From assembly GCF_000003815.2 (NCBI RefSeq), contig NC_049997.1, positions 6,351,204-6,411,203 of the forward strand: 60,000 nucleotides of DNA, in the 5' to 3' direction. The position numbers and the translations under genes were made by a program. Positions 1 to 12,045 of this stretch are shown here, piece after piece; position 1 is the first letter of the stretch; every line of letters begins with the position of its first letter. The notes beneath the pieces were generated by a model. The model did no database searches. It saw only the letters and a list, made by a program, of their open reading frames with translations, and had not been told where the DNA came from. Origin of the DNA: Branchiostoma floridae (lineage: Eukaryota > Chordata > Leptocardii > Amphioxiformes > Branchiostomatidae).

Positions 1-1219
1 TGTTAACCACGTAGGATTTATTACTCCAGGTTTTAAGAAGAGAGAAGAGATCTAATTTTTATAAACTATTTCTAAAATTACGTTATTCGAGAGCTCCTCC
101 CACGGAGGCCAGTGCATTGACCTATACGCACAGATCATTGGTCTAAGAAATGTATCTTTGTCCCCAAAGATCTAATCTACATAAAGAAATAACTGCCTAC
201 TCTTTCCCTTCATCTGTGTTACTTATAGCACCAAAATTGGGATCATGAATGTATGAAAAATAAACATCTATAAGAAATTACTACTTTAATACGTCGTTGG
301 TCCGCTTCCTCTTCCTCTTGGTACTGCTAGCAGCCTGCGTCAACATTGAATTGAGATTCAATTATTTGAGCGAAATTTGACTTGATACTGATTTTTTTTT
401 CAGCATGAATGCAATGGAAGAGCCGCAAGTATTTAGGCGTTTTGTCACACACTATATCAATTTTTTGTTTCAATACTACGTAAGGGCTACCAGTATTTGA
501 GATCCCTGTGGAAACATCTTTTCTTCCCGCATTGAATATTGGAACGATCTAACTTCTGGACCAGTCAGTGGGAAATGTTCCATTTGAGAGGACGTTATTA
601 ATGGACATAATGAAACATACATGAAAGATAAAGTCATGTGACAAACAAATTTTTGATCTTAATAGAAAATGATAAACAAAAATAAGAAAAAAAAAATTTC
701 AGCCGGGAAAAATAAGAACGAGATGGAAGTATCCTGTGTGATCCCTACTGCTCTTCCTGTCCAGCATGGGAGGCCCTACCACTTCATTTAAAACAAAAAG
801 GTCAATTTTGGCACTTTGTTGTACTTCCATTGCTGCTATATTGGAGCTCAGGCCAATGTATATGTATACAATGTGGCCCTTGGCAGATATTCAATAATTG
901 GCGGTCCTTATTCTCTCTGGCATTGAAACGAGGGGGTTATGACAGTTCTATCTTGCTCCATATAGGGACTCTGCTATCAAAGTTTTAAAAATCAACACCT
1001 TGCTTCTCGTCATTCTAAGTGTGTTCTACATGGACTTGCTATGTCTCTTCAACACATGTTTGATCGAAGTTATATTACCTACAGCAGCCAGAAGCAGAAC
1101 TTTCTCATAGCCATGTACTTTCTTGAATGAAAGTTGTGTGAATAAATAGCTAACCATAGCTTCGCAGCGGCTTCATCACGCTCCGCCTTTGAGACACCAC
1201 CAGACCCCTACTCACCCTA
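1..1219. other. No recognisable feature
   Basis: AT-rich sequence with no open frame of useful length, no splice-bounded exon and no repeat that I could match elsewhere in the window. It lies directly left of the satellite array. Confidence 0.5.
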
Positions 1220-4200
1220 ATTTCGAAGATAATCGCAATATGGTATTAGTAGTCATATACAATGCATAAGTCATATACAATACATAATATGATATATGAT
1301 AATACATAATCATGATCATTTCCCTAGCTTTGTAATTCAGCCACTGGGGGAGCATAACTATTGTCATGCTGAATCAACAGATATGGACGTGGTGCTTTTC
1401 CTTGTTTTTAAATATTCTACTAAACTTGAAAGTAGTTTCGAAAAAAAAGATAGCCAGCAGTAGTTTCCCTCTTGGGCATGTTGAAAGGCTGTCTTAGCAT
1501 TGGTCCATCCTGTGGCTCTTCCATCTTTGATTCTGTAAAATATTGTCAACATTGTTCAGGACTATGACAATACATCATCATCATCAGTCCCCTAGCTTGT
1601 AAATCAGCCATGGCCGGCATCACAACTGTCGTCATGCTGAATCAACAGACAGATTTGGCGGTGGCTCTTTTCCTTATTTCTAAAATATTCTACCAAACTT
1701 ATCAAATTCGAAAAAAAAGATACCCAGCAGTAGTTTCCCTCTGGCACATGTTGAAATCTCTTCTGTGCATTTGAGTGTCCTCCATCTTGGATTCTGTAAA
1801 ATATTGTCAACATTGTTAAGTAATATGATATATGACAATATATCATCATGATCAGTTCCATAGCTTTGTAAATCAGCCACTGGGGGAGCATAACTATTGT
1901 CATGCTGAATCAACAGATATGGACGTGGTGCTTTTCCTTATTTTTAAATATTCTACTTAACTTGAAAGTATTTTCGAAAACAAAAGATACCCAGCAGTAG
2001 TTTCCCTCTTGGGCATGTTGAATGGCTCTCTGATCATCCGTGCGTCATCCATCTTTGCTTCTGTAAAATATTGTCAACATTGTTAGTAATATGACAATAC
2101 ATCATCATCACTCCCTTAGCTTGTAAATCAGCCATGGGTCCAGCACAACTATCGTCATGTTGAATCAACAGGCAGATAAGGTCGTGGTGCTTTTCCTTGT
2201 TTCTAATATATTCTACCAAACGTATGAAATCATTTTCGAAAAAAAAAAGATACCCACTAGTGCACTCCCTCTGGTACACATTCACATATAGTGGTGCTCC
2301 TGCTCATGCCATCTTGATTCTGTAGAATATTGCCAACATTGTTCATTAATATGACAATACATCATCATATCATTACACACCTTATGAGACTGGTTTCGGG
2401 AAAAGAAAGACACCTACAAGCGCATTCTATCTGGCGCCTGTTCAGTCTTAAATAATGATGCACAGCTTTTTCTTTTGCTATCTCGATAATAATTTCTGTA
2501 AAATATTGTCAACGTCGTTCAGTAGTATGACAACACATCATCATCACCAACCTTATGAGACTGTTTCGGACAAAGAAAGATACCCGCCAGCGCATGCCCT
2601 CTCGCGTCCGTTCATGGGTCTATAGTAATATACAATTCGTCGATTTGCCATGTTAACGGTGATGCTTTTTCTCATTTCTAATATATTCTACCAAAAATAT
2701 GAAATTATTTTCAACAACAAAAAGATACCCACCAGTAGTTTCCCTCTGGCACATGTTGAAATCTCTTCTGTGCATTTGAGTGTCCTCCATCTTTGATTCT
2801 GTAAAATATTGTCAACATTGTTCAGTAATATGAAATATGACAATATATCACCATGATCAGTTCCCTAGCTTTGTAATTCAGCCACTGGGGGAGCATAACT
2901 ATTGTCATGCTGAATCAACAGATATGGACGTGGTGCTTTTCCTTATTTTTAAATATTCTATCAAACGTATGAAATTATTTTCGAAAAAAAAAGACAGACA
3001 CCAGTAGTTTCCCTCTGGCGCATGTTGAAAGCTTCTCTAAACATTCTGGCATCTGCGTTGGGATCCATCTTTCTGGATTCTGTAAAATATTGTCAACATT
3101 GTTAAGTAATATGACAATACATCACCCTCATCAGTCCTCAGCTTGTAAATAGGCCATGGGGGCAGCACAAGTATCGTCATGTTGAATCAACAGGCAGATA
3201 AGGTCGTGGTGCTTTTCCTTGTTTCTAATATATTCTACCAAACGTATGAAATCATTTTCGGAAAAAAAAGATACCCACCAGTGCACTCTCTCTGACGCCC
3301 ATTCATAGGTTGATATTGGTACTCCACATTTGCCATCTTGATAAGAATTTCTGTAAAATATTGTCAACATTGTTCAGTAATGACATCATCAGTCCCTGGC
3401 TTGTAAATCAGGCGTTGGGCCAGGACAAGTATTGTCATTCTGAATCTACAGGCTGATTTGTTGGTGGCTCTTTTCCTTATTTCTAAAATATTCTACCAAA
3501 CTTATCAAATTATTTTCGAAAAACGATACCCACCAGTAGTTTCCCTCTGGCGCATGTTGAAAGGCTGTCTTACCATTGGGGCGTCTGGTGGATCCTCTAT
3601 CTTTGATTCTGTAAAATATTGTCAAAATTGTTCAGTAATATGACAATACTTCATCATCAGTCTCCTAGCTTGTAAATCAGCCGTGGTCCAGCACAAGTAT
3701 TGTCATTCTGAATCAACAGGAAGATATGGTGGTGGCTCTTTTTCTTATTTCTAAAATATTCTACCAAAATTATCAAATTCGAAAAAAAGATACCCACTAG
3801 TAGTTTCCCTTTGGCGCATGTTGAATGGCTGTCTTAGCATTGGTCCATCTCTTGGATCTTCTATTCTGTAAAATATTGTCACCATTGTTCAGTAATATAA
3901 TACATCATCCTCAGTCCCTTAGCTTGTAAATCAGCCGTGGTGGTAGCACAGCTATTGTCATGCGACATCTCATACATAGCGGATGTTATAAAAAATAGAC
4001 ATGCATTACTAGGCATACAAATATATAGGCATCTTGATTCTGTATATGTAAAATATTGTAAACATTGTTTAGTTTTATAATACATCATCATAAGTCCTCA
4101 ACCTTGTAAATCAGCCGTGGGGGCAGGTTGAATCAACAGGCTGATGTGGTTGTGTTGCTTTTCCTTATTTCTAAAATATTCTACCAAACTTATCAAATTA

Positions 4201-7200
4201 TTTTCGAAAAAAGATACCCACCAGTAGTTTCCCTCTGGCGTATGTTGAAAGGCTGTCGAAGCATTGGTCCTTCCTTTGGATCTTCCATTCTGTAAAATAT
4301 TGTCAACATTGTTCAGTAATATGACAATACGTCATCATCATCAGTCCCAAGCTTGTAACTCAGACATGACGGCAGCACAACTATTGTCTTGCTGAATCAA
4401 CAGGCAGATAAGGTCGTGGTGCTTTTCCTTATTTCTAATATATTCTACCAAACGTATGAAATTATTTTCGAAAAATAAAGATACCCACTAGTGCACTCCC
4501 TCTGGTACACATTCACATATAGTGATGCTTCTGCTCGTGCCATCTTGTTTGCTGTTTCTGTAGAACATTGCCAACATTGTTCAGTAAAATGACAATACAT
4601 CATCATATCATTACACACCTTATGAGACTGGTTTCGGGAAAAGAAAGACACCTACAAGCGCATTCTATCTGGCGCCTGTTCAGTCTTAAATAATGATGCA
4701 CAGCTATTTCTTTTGCTATCTCGATAATGATTTCTGTAAAATATTGTCAACGTCGTTCAGTAGTATGACAACACATCATCATCACCAACCTTATGAGACT
4801 GTTTCGGACAAAGAAAGATACCCACCAGCGCATTCCCTCTCGCGTCCGTTCATGGGTCTATAGTAATATACAATTTGTCGATTTGCCATGTTAACGGTGA
4901 TGCTTTTTCTCATTTCTAATATATTCTACCAAAAATATGAAATTATTTTCAACAACAAAAAGATACCCACCAGTAGTTTCCCTCTGGCACATGTTGAAAT
5001 CTCTTCTGTGCATTTGAGTGTCCTCGATCTTTGATTCTGTAAAATATTGTCAACATTGTTCAGTAATATGAAATATGACAATATATCACCATGATCAGTT
5101 CCCTAGCTTTGTAGTTCAGCCACTGGGGGAGCATAACTATTGTCATGCTGAATCAACAGATATGGACGTGGTGCTTTTCCTTATTTTTAAATATTCTACT
5201 AAACTTGAAAGTATTTTCGAAAACAAAAGATACCCAGCAGTAGTTTCCCTCTTGGGCATGTTGAATGGCTCTCTGATCATCCGTGCGTCATCCATCTTTG
5301 CTTCTGTAAAATATTGTCAACATTGTTCAGTAATATAATAATACATCATTAGTCCCCTAGCTTGTAAATCAATAATGGGGCCAGCACAACTATCGTCATG
5401 CTGAATCAACAGGCAGGTTTGGTGGTGGTGCTTTTCCTTATTTCTAATATATTCTACAAAACTTATAAATTATTTTCGAAAAAAAAAAGATACCCACTAG
5501 TGCACTCCTCTGGTACACATTCACTTATAGTGGTGCTCGTGCTATCTTGTTTGTTGATTCTGCAAATAATTTTCAACATTGTTCATTGATATTACAATAT
5601 ATCATCATCCACAACATTATGAGACTGTTTTCATTGGGAAAAAGAAAGACACCCACCAGTGTATTCTATCTGGCGCCAATTCATTGTTGCGTAGTGGTAA
5701 GCAACTCTTTGATTTGCCATCTTGATATTCTGTACAATATTGTAAACATTGTTCAGTAATATGACAATACATCATCATCACCAACCTTATGAAACTGTTT
5801 TCGGAAAAAGAAAGATACCCAGCAGTGCAGTCCCTCTGTCGTCCGTTCATTGGTCTATAGTGATGTACGATTTTTCAATTTGCCAAGTTGACGGTGGTGA
5901 GTGGCGGTGGTGCTTTTCCTTATTTCTAATATATTCTACAAAACGTATGAAATTATTTTCGAAAAAAAAAAAAGATACCCACCAGTAGTTTCCCTCTGGC
6001 GTATGTTGAAATCTCTTCTGTGCATTTGGGTGTCCTCCATCTTGGATTCTGTAAAATATTTTCAACATTGTTCAGTAATATGATATATGACAATATATCA
6101 TCATGATCAGTTCCCTAGCTTTGTAATTCAGCCACTGGGGGAGCATAACTATTGTCATTTTGAATCAACAGATATGGACGTGGTGCTTTTCCTTATTTTT
6201 TAAATATTCTACTAAATTTGAAAGTATTTTCGAAAACAAAAGATATCCAGCAGTAGTTTCCCTCTTGGGCATGTTGAATGGCTCTCTGATCATCCGTGCG
6301 TCATCCATCTTTGCTTCTGTAAAATATTGTCAACATTGTTAGTAATATGACAATACATCATCATCACTCCCTTAGCTTGTAACTCAGCCATGGGTCCAGC
6401 ACAGCTATTGTCATGTTGAATCAACAGGCAGATAAGGTCGTGGTGCTTTTCCTTAGTTCTAATATATTCTACCAAACTTATCAAAGTATTTTCGAAGAAC
6501 GATACCCACCAGTGCACTCCCTCTGACGCATGTTGAAAGGCTGTCGCAGCATTGGGGCGTCTGGTGGATCTTCCATTCTGTAAAATATTGTCAACATTGT
6601 TCAGTAATATAATAATACATCATCCTCAGTCCCCTAGCTTGTAAATCAGCCATGGTCCAGCACAACTATCGTCATGCTGAATCAACAGGCAGATAAGGTT
6701 GTGGTGGTTTTCCTTATTTCTAAATAGTCTACCAAACGTATGAAATTATTTTCGGAAAAATATACCCACCAGTAGTTAACTTCTGACGCATGTTGAATGT
6801 CTCCCGTATCATCCGAGCGTCTTCCGTGTTGGATTCTGTAAAATATTGTCACCATTGTTCAGTAATATGATAATACATCATCATCATCATCAGTCCCCTA
6901 GCTTGTAACTTAGCCACAGGGGCAGCACAACCTTTGTGATGCTGGAACAACAGGCAGATTTAGTGGTGGTGGTTCTCGGCGTGGCATTATGAGACTCTGT
7001 AATTGCATCATTGGTTATTTTTAAAGAATTCCCCCATATCTTATATTTCAACCTGATGAAATTATTTTCCTGAAAAAACGATACCCACCATACGGTTTCC
7101 TCAGATGCAAAGGCGGCTTGAACATATGAAATCCAAGTCCATGCTGATTTTGTAAGATATGGTAAACATTGTTCAGTAATATGATAATACGGGTTGGCAC
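1220..7200. repeat. Satellite array, about 260 bp unit, higher-order
   Basis: A core resembling GTAAAATATTGTCAACATTG recurs about 22 times (for example near 1530, 1793, 2056, 2800, 3078, 3349, 3608, 4290, 5036, 5302, 6046, 6316, 6576, 6836; degenerate near 7150). Usual spacing is about 260 bp, with variant pairs of about 177 and 303 bp near 2318-2800, 4556-5036 and 5560-6046. The variant pair comes with the same neighbours each time, so there is a higher-order repeat of roughly 2.2 kb (about 2100-2950 against 4320-5180). Each unit also has ATCATCATCA runs and a poly-A tract after TTTTCG. Short open frames occur on both strands in most units, but the phase shifts from unit to unit and none is spliced, so I read the array as non-coding. 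Confidence 0.85.
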
Positions 7201-8415
7201 AAAAGGCAACATCTCAAGTCATAGTCTCATACACAGCAGGGGGCGGAAATAATGATTAAAATGTTTGCTTTATTAACGCCTTTAGTTGTTGACAGCCTAT
7301 AGGTGTAACTGCAACAACTACTCTTCCAGGAGTAATAATTACAAATAAAACTTGGACACATAACATACACAACATATAACATTCAAAATATAATAAAACG
7401 TATGTGCCTTATTAAGTACCTTGCGGCTCCCAGGCTATTTTTTGGGCCTGGCTGGGCACCGGATCTAAAATTATAAAATTAGCAACCCAGCAACAAATAT
7501 ACGCAGTGACATGGGGCTCTTGAGAGAAATCAAAAACATAGCCAAAGTAGTAACATAATTTGTTGTGTGAAGAATTCTCCCATATATTCCAATTATATTA
7601 TATATATTGATGATTTGTTTTTTTTTATTCGAACATTCAAAATAACAGTCTAGCATTTAACTATATGCATTTAACTATATGTACATGTAGTTAACTGAAT
7701 TGCAATTTTCAACAAAGTTATACAATTTGCACATTCATTAACTTTGAAAAATCTACAACTCGTGAAAATATATCAAAGTACTTATTGTTTAAAATTGGAG
7801 CTTGACTGGTATATTACCAATACTTCCATTTGTTATTACATCCATCAGTTCAATATTATACTTGGCCACAGTATCTGTGGTTGTTCTGGATCTCCAATGA
7901 AGGCCATGGCTAATGACTGCAGGTCTTCACCACCTCACTCATCTGCCGGTCAAAGGCGCTGGCCGCAAAAGACCACTTGGTCGCGTTCTGGTGTCCACTC
8001 CTTGCCACCGCCGCCAACGCCTTTATGATTTAGCACGGCATAATGGCAGGATCAAACGTCGGGCTCCTTCTTGTAGCGTATACCCGAGCTTCCCTCATAA
8101 CAGTCCCTCAGCGGCTTGCTTCGTCTTTCGTTGTCTCTGATATGACTTAGTTTTTTGTGCCTGCCGTTTATATAGTCATTAAATGAGAACTTCGCCTTGT
8201 CCAATGAAAGCTTTGAAGGCTCTAATTATTGATATGAAAAACTTGTAGTTCCTTTTCTCGATGTCTTTTATCTTTCATAGGCCTTTCTTAATTTAATTTT
8301 TCTATGTCCAGGGTGCCACATCACATTTAAAAAATAAAGGGGCCCGGCCGGGCAGCTATCGGGAGCGAAAAAATATATAAAAGACATTAGAATACACAAA
8401 ATGTCAAAATAAGAT
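7201..8415. other. Gene-poor AT-rich spacer with repeat tails
   Basis: No coding exon could be supported. A segment near 7600-7660 (TATTCGAACATTCAAAATA plus flanks) recurs near 12890-12920 and looks like a dispersed repeat end. A GC-richer patch at about 7910-8140 has overlapping short frames, none with recognisable content. Confidence 0.4.
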
Positions 8416-8655
8416 TCAAGGGCATAATAAGTTTAATTTTTCGCTTCTTAAAACATCTCGGCCGGGCCCGCCCGAAGTGGACGCCCGAGATGTCTTGAAA
8501 GGGTTAGGGCAATCTGCTACAAAGTGTCCTTCGCTTCCACATCCATAGCAGGTCCTGGGCTGAGGGTGATGCGAAGCCGAAGGGGTGTACCGCGAGGTGT
8601 ACTTCCTCGGGAAAGAATGCCATGACTCTGGTTCTCCTGGCGACGTGGCGGTGAG
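8416..8655 (-). pseudogene. CCHC zinc-knuckle exon, gag-like remnant
   Basis: Read on the minus strand, the frame ending in a stop at 8418-8416 encodes a perfect retroviral-type zinc knuckle at 8550-8509, C-x2-C-x4-H-x4-C (CYGCGSEGHFVADC), followed by a basic Ser/Gly-rich tail of 30 codons. Upstream in the same frame lies an Arg/Ser/Pro-rich stretch up to about 8655, where a LINE-like 3' tail abuts it and a stop closes the frame. Such knuckles bind single-stranded nucleic acid and are typical of Gag proteins and of genes domesticated from them. No protease or reverse transcriptase of an LTR element is visible next to it. It may be the 3' exon of the broken gene continued at 8907-9671 and 11638-12045; the exon phases could not be made to agree, so that link is inference. 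Confidence 0.55.
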
Positions 8656-8780
8656 TTGAAAAATAGAAGAACTTTATTGCGCAACGATCGTACACGGTAC
8701 AATGTATGGCAAAAACAAGAAGAAACAAACTTATCATCCTTATCACTAAAACAAGTATCAAACTTAGTACATATGCAGAT
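8656..8780 (-). mobile_element. Putative non-LTR element 3' tail
   Basis: On the minus strand the segment ends in CGCAATAAAGTTCTTCTA, the kind of AATAAA-bearing short 3' end left by heavily 5'-truncated LINEs or SINEs. It abuts the zinc-knuckle frame, which suggests insertion at or in that exon. No coding part of the element remains. Confidence 0.35.
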
Positions 8781-8906
8781 TATGAATATAGAATGAAATA
8801 ATTGGCATCCTAATTTCTAGAACAATAAGAGCTAGCCTAAATCATTGATATTGTATTACAATCGAGTGGGGCTAATTATGAAATACGGCTGGGATCTTTT
8901 GTTTAC

Positions 8907-9671
8907 CTTCCGCTCCGCCTCGGTAGCGAAGATGTCCTTCATCGCTGAACGCAGGTTTCTATGAAATCTACGGAAACGCAACTCATCTGCTGCTGCCTCA
9001 TACTCATCTGCCTTCCTGTGCTTTTCTTTTCTGGCTGCCACAGCAAGATCCTCTACCAGATGTAAGGCTGCTGTTGGTTCGAACAGACTGTCCGGCCTCA
9101 CCGTCATGGACCTGATATCAATAACAATGACAATGAAGTTTATTGCATATTCATGCCCTCCTAGGGCTAAATGCAGTAAGTCGCCTACAAAGAGCCTGAT
9201 AAGTAAGCTATTCTATGTTCTACTTACTACTATATTTCTACATGTTTCCTCCCTCTTCTTAAAACATGTGAAGACGAACTTACAGAGTTCTTCTATCAAA
9301 TCATAGTTAACTGATGAAATTATATATTTGAAAAAGTCTTCTTTTGTTAGTTGTGCATATTTCTATTTTGCAAGCGTAGTACTATAACAAAGGTATTGCG
9401 TATATCTTTATACAGTGAGCATTCTAGAAGAAAGTGCACTTCATCTTCTATACAGCTATAGTTCTTATCACAAAACATACATAATCTATCATTTGGAGGA
9501 GTTCGGGTGTATCTACCAGCTTCAATTTGTAGAGGATGATCGCTGATCCTTAGTTTAGTCATGGCTCGGCGATAGCTAAAATTTATCACGCAGGAGTGCC
9601 TTCACCGCATGTTTCCCCTTCTCGTAACCATCCACTTTTGCCTGCAAATCCTGGACCATTTTGAAAATGGT
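8907..9671 (-). pseudogene. Coiled-coil exon split by a LINE fragment
   Basis: Two pieces of one minus-strand reading frame flank a LINE piece. The upstream piece (9671-9585) follows an acceptor (TGATGCAG) and encodes MVQDLQAKVDGYEKGKHAVK and a few more residues. The downstream piece (about 9114-8907) encodes a Glu/Arg/Lys/Ala-rich helical stretch containing LFEPTAALHLVEDLAVAARK and ends at a good donor (GAAG/GTAAAC). Leaving out 9115-9584, the frame is continuous across the junction, and a short TGAT duplication is seen at the two edges. I infer a single exon of a gag-like or domesticated gene, later disrupted. Composition (charged, helical, no catalytic motif) suits a capsid-adjacent or coiled-coil region. 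No known family could be named. Confidence 0.5.
9115..9584 (-). mobile_element. 5'-truncated LINE, C-terminal ORF2 end
   Basis: The minus frame from 9584 to 9347 encodes the characteristic C-terminus of a non-LTR retrotransposon polyprotein: LRISDHPLQIEAGRY, then a C-x2-C pair (RLCMFC) and EDEVHFLLECSLY, giving a CCHC-like cysteine/histidine cluster after the reverse transcriptase. It stops at 9347 and is followed by a 3' UTR of about 230 nt ending in GCAATAAACTTCATTGTCAT. The copy lacks everything upstream of the last 80 residues, so it is a dead 5'-truncated insertion. It interrupts the exon described at 8907-9671. Confidence 0.75.
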
Positions 9672-9829
9672 CTGCATCAGTCAACATAGATGCTTAGAAA
9701 ACACTTCTCCACTAAGTTCTTTCCGCCACATTCAACATAAACCTACACACAGATTCCCACCCATGAACCATCCACATCAAAACCCTCCACATAAGGACCA
9801 TGCACCCAGAAGTTTTAAAACCGCAAAGT

Positions 9830-10045
9830 TCCCACACAGGATCACATTCACACAGGAACATATTCACACAGGAATTTTCCACACACAAGCTCTATACACA
9901 GGAGGTCTTCCACACAGGAACTTTTCACACAGAAAAACTTTTCACACAGGCACTTCCACACAGGAACTTTTCACAAAGAAACTTTCCACACAGGACTTCC
10001 ACACAGGAACTTTCCACACAGGAACTATCCACAGAGATAAAACCT
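9830..10045. repeat. Short tandem repeat, CACACAGGAACTTT type
   Basis: The motif CACACAGGAACTTTTC and close variants recurs about twelve times with a variable 12-20 bp period. Plus-strand frames through it (9661-10071 and 9800-10054) give only His/Thr-rich low-complexity peptides that reflect the repeat. Confidence 0.8.
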
Positions 10046-10285
10046 TATGTGTAAAACACCAATACCAGTAAACCCCATTGAGACCCTCCCATGCCGACAA
10101 TTTTATGTGAAAAAACAAACAAAACTGTGCGAACTTCTAGTACCGAAAACTTTACCGAAACATGTAACAAAACAAAAAAACACACCACATAGGAGACATT
10201 ACCATAAAAGAAACAAAATCTTCACACCCTGGCCACACCTAACGCAGCGTGCGACGCCCCCCTCCCCACTGCTTACCACGGAGCT

Positions 10286-10470
10286 ATAATGATTGTTTAT
10301 TTGCAAAATCATGCCCGAGGGCTAATTGCATACACAGTCTCAAGAACTAAGAGAGGTAAGTACATAAAACTAGTGTCTAATCAACTACATGATACTATGG
10401 ATACTATTGTCGGGTTTGACTTCTTCTTTGAAGGCAGTGGTTAATGAACTGTCTAATAACTAGAGATAAA
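10286..10470 (-). mobile_element. Putative LINE 3' end, second copy
   Basis: On the minus strand the stretch reads into TTAGCCCTCGGGCATGATTT followed by TTGCAAATAAACAATCA, closely resembling the 3' end of the LINE at 9115-9180 (TTAGCCCTAGGAGGGCATGA, then ATGCAATAAACTTCATTG). Only the 3' UTR is present. Confidence 0.5.
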
Positions 10471-11365
10471 TATGTGTATTGTCACACATACACACAGGGT
10501 CGCTTTTAAGTGTAATTTATGCCAGGTGAAATTCTAGCTAGGTAATGATAAAAGGCAGGTGTGAACATATACAGGCCCACCTAAACAGTCCCTTCTGCAA
10601 TAAGAAATGGACTAGCCCCGCCAGAACAACCCCCTTCATTCAGCAAGTTCTAAGTACTTGAGACACACGTACGTACACTCGAGGTGCAAGGGACGCTCGA
10701 CCAAACAGAAAACAGTGCACGTAATAAAGCTTGCCTTATTTTACTGCATGGATAAATTATGCAGATGATCGTCAAAATTTGCATAATTAACATGTTGCTA
10801 CATTCCTCTCTACTTTAAGGAACATATGGTATGAATATCAAAAGTGTAACGACTTTTTATAATTTTGAAATTGATATGCAAATTATTGCCTCATTTGCAT
10901 AAATTTCACATCTCATGGTAATCTTAATGATAACAATTAGATTTGACGAAAATATTAAACACCTACCATTTAACAGTAAGGCTGCATTGGTAATTTTCAT
11001 TTGCTGAAATTATGATAATGAGCTCCCTCAAAGATACGCTACCTAGCAATTATAGCAATTATCTATTCAAATGGAATAACAACATATATTCTGTCAAATC
11101 AGAAAAATAAGTCATCTTTGTCCTTACATATTGATAGCCCTTTAGTCTTGACCAAACGTTATTTAATATCATTTTGACACAATTTGACAAACCCACAAAC
11201 CAAAGTGCACAAAAGTCTAGCCCCTTTATATAACTTGACATCATGATGGTTAGATAATTGAAGGTTGTGAATAAGTAATAGAGATGTAATGAATAAATAA
11301 TAGAGTAATGGATAAGTAATAGAGTGTGACGTCACTGGAAACAGAACAGTCCATTGATCATGGAG
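10471..11365. other. Non-coding AT-rich spacer
   Basis: No exon or ORF with recognisable content. Contains several TTTGCATAA motifs of the sort common in dispersed repeats elsewhere in this window. Confidence 0.4.
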
Positions 11366-11440
11366 GCACCCATGGATTGTCAAAATTCAACATGGCGGCA
11401 CCCATGGATTGTCAAAATTCAACATGGCGGCACCCATTGA
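11366..11440. repeat. 32 bp direct repeat
   Basis: A 32 bp unit containing CACCCATGGATTGTCAAAAT and TTCAACATGGCGG is present twice in full (from 11366 and 11398) and begins a third time at 11430. Confidence 0.8.
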
Positions 11441-11637
11441 TGGCTAAGGAAACAATACAGGGATTCGCTACGCGACCCTGTAATAATACCAAATCTTTTT
11501 ACCAAGAAAAACTTCCCGCCCAAGCTCACCAGCGTTGAAATTACAAATAAAACACGGCACACCGTAAAGAAAAACCCGTTCCAGCACAACTACCAACCAG
11601 AAATTTTTAATAAAAAAACGACTGTCTCCAAATTTAC

Positions 11638-12045
11638 CTCTTGCGTCGGCACTGCCTGAGCCGCGGCGGCGGCTTGCCCTGGGGCCTGCTGCCGTGCTGC
11701 CTGCACAGGGGCCTGCGCGCCCGCGCGCCGGGATTTGCAGCAGTTGGGGAACGTTTGGTTGTGCTGGACCCTGCTGTTGGATGTTCTGACGGCCTGGCGC
11801 CTGTCCTGCCGCCTGCTGGGGAGCTGCCGGTGGTGCTGGAGCCCTCTGCGGCTGTCCCTGCGGAGCTTGCGGCTGTCCCTGCGGAGCTTGTGGCTGTCCC
11901 TGCGGAGCTTGTGGCTGTCCCTGCGAAGGTTGCGGCTGACCCTGCGGGGCTTGTGGCTATCCCTGCGGGGCCTGCTGCTGCACCGGCCCGCCCACCACTG
12001 CTTGGACGGCCCCCGCTGGAGGGTGTCTAGGCCCTGCGACATTCT
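11638..12045 (-). pseudogene. Pro/Gln heptad-repeat exon with broken frame
   Basis: On the minus strand one frame encodes a repeated heptad PQAPQGQ (about five units, 21 bp period at about 11965-11850) followed by Pro/Gln/Ala-rich sequence (PAPPAAPQQAAGQAPG, then QQQGPAQPNVPQLLQIP). The exon ends at a canonical donor (GCAAGAG/GTAAAT) at 11638. Two defects are visible. The CAG codon expected in one repeat is TAG, which stops the frame just before the first heptad (near 11953-11950). Towards the 3' end, Gln/Ala-rich coding character switches to another frame (APVQAARQQAPGQAAAAAQ), implying a shift. Low-complexity Pro/Gln regions next to coiled-coil and CCHC segments would suit a Gag-like protein. 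Overlapping long frames on the plus strand are composition shadows. Confidence 0.45.

Noticed and set aside
1364-6517. Many 60-99 codon frames on both strands across the satellite
   Set aside because: They repeat with the satellite unit, shift frame between units, have no splice or start context, and simply reflect stop-poor repeat sequence.
1220-7200. CRISPR-like or operon-like structure
   Set aside because: Repeat units are hundreds of bases long, there are no spacers, and the rest of the window has spliced genes; this is eukaryotic satellite DNA.
9661-10289. Plus-strand frames rich in His and Thr
   Set aside because: They are translations of the CACACAGG tandem repeat in three frames.
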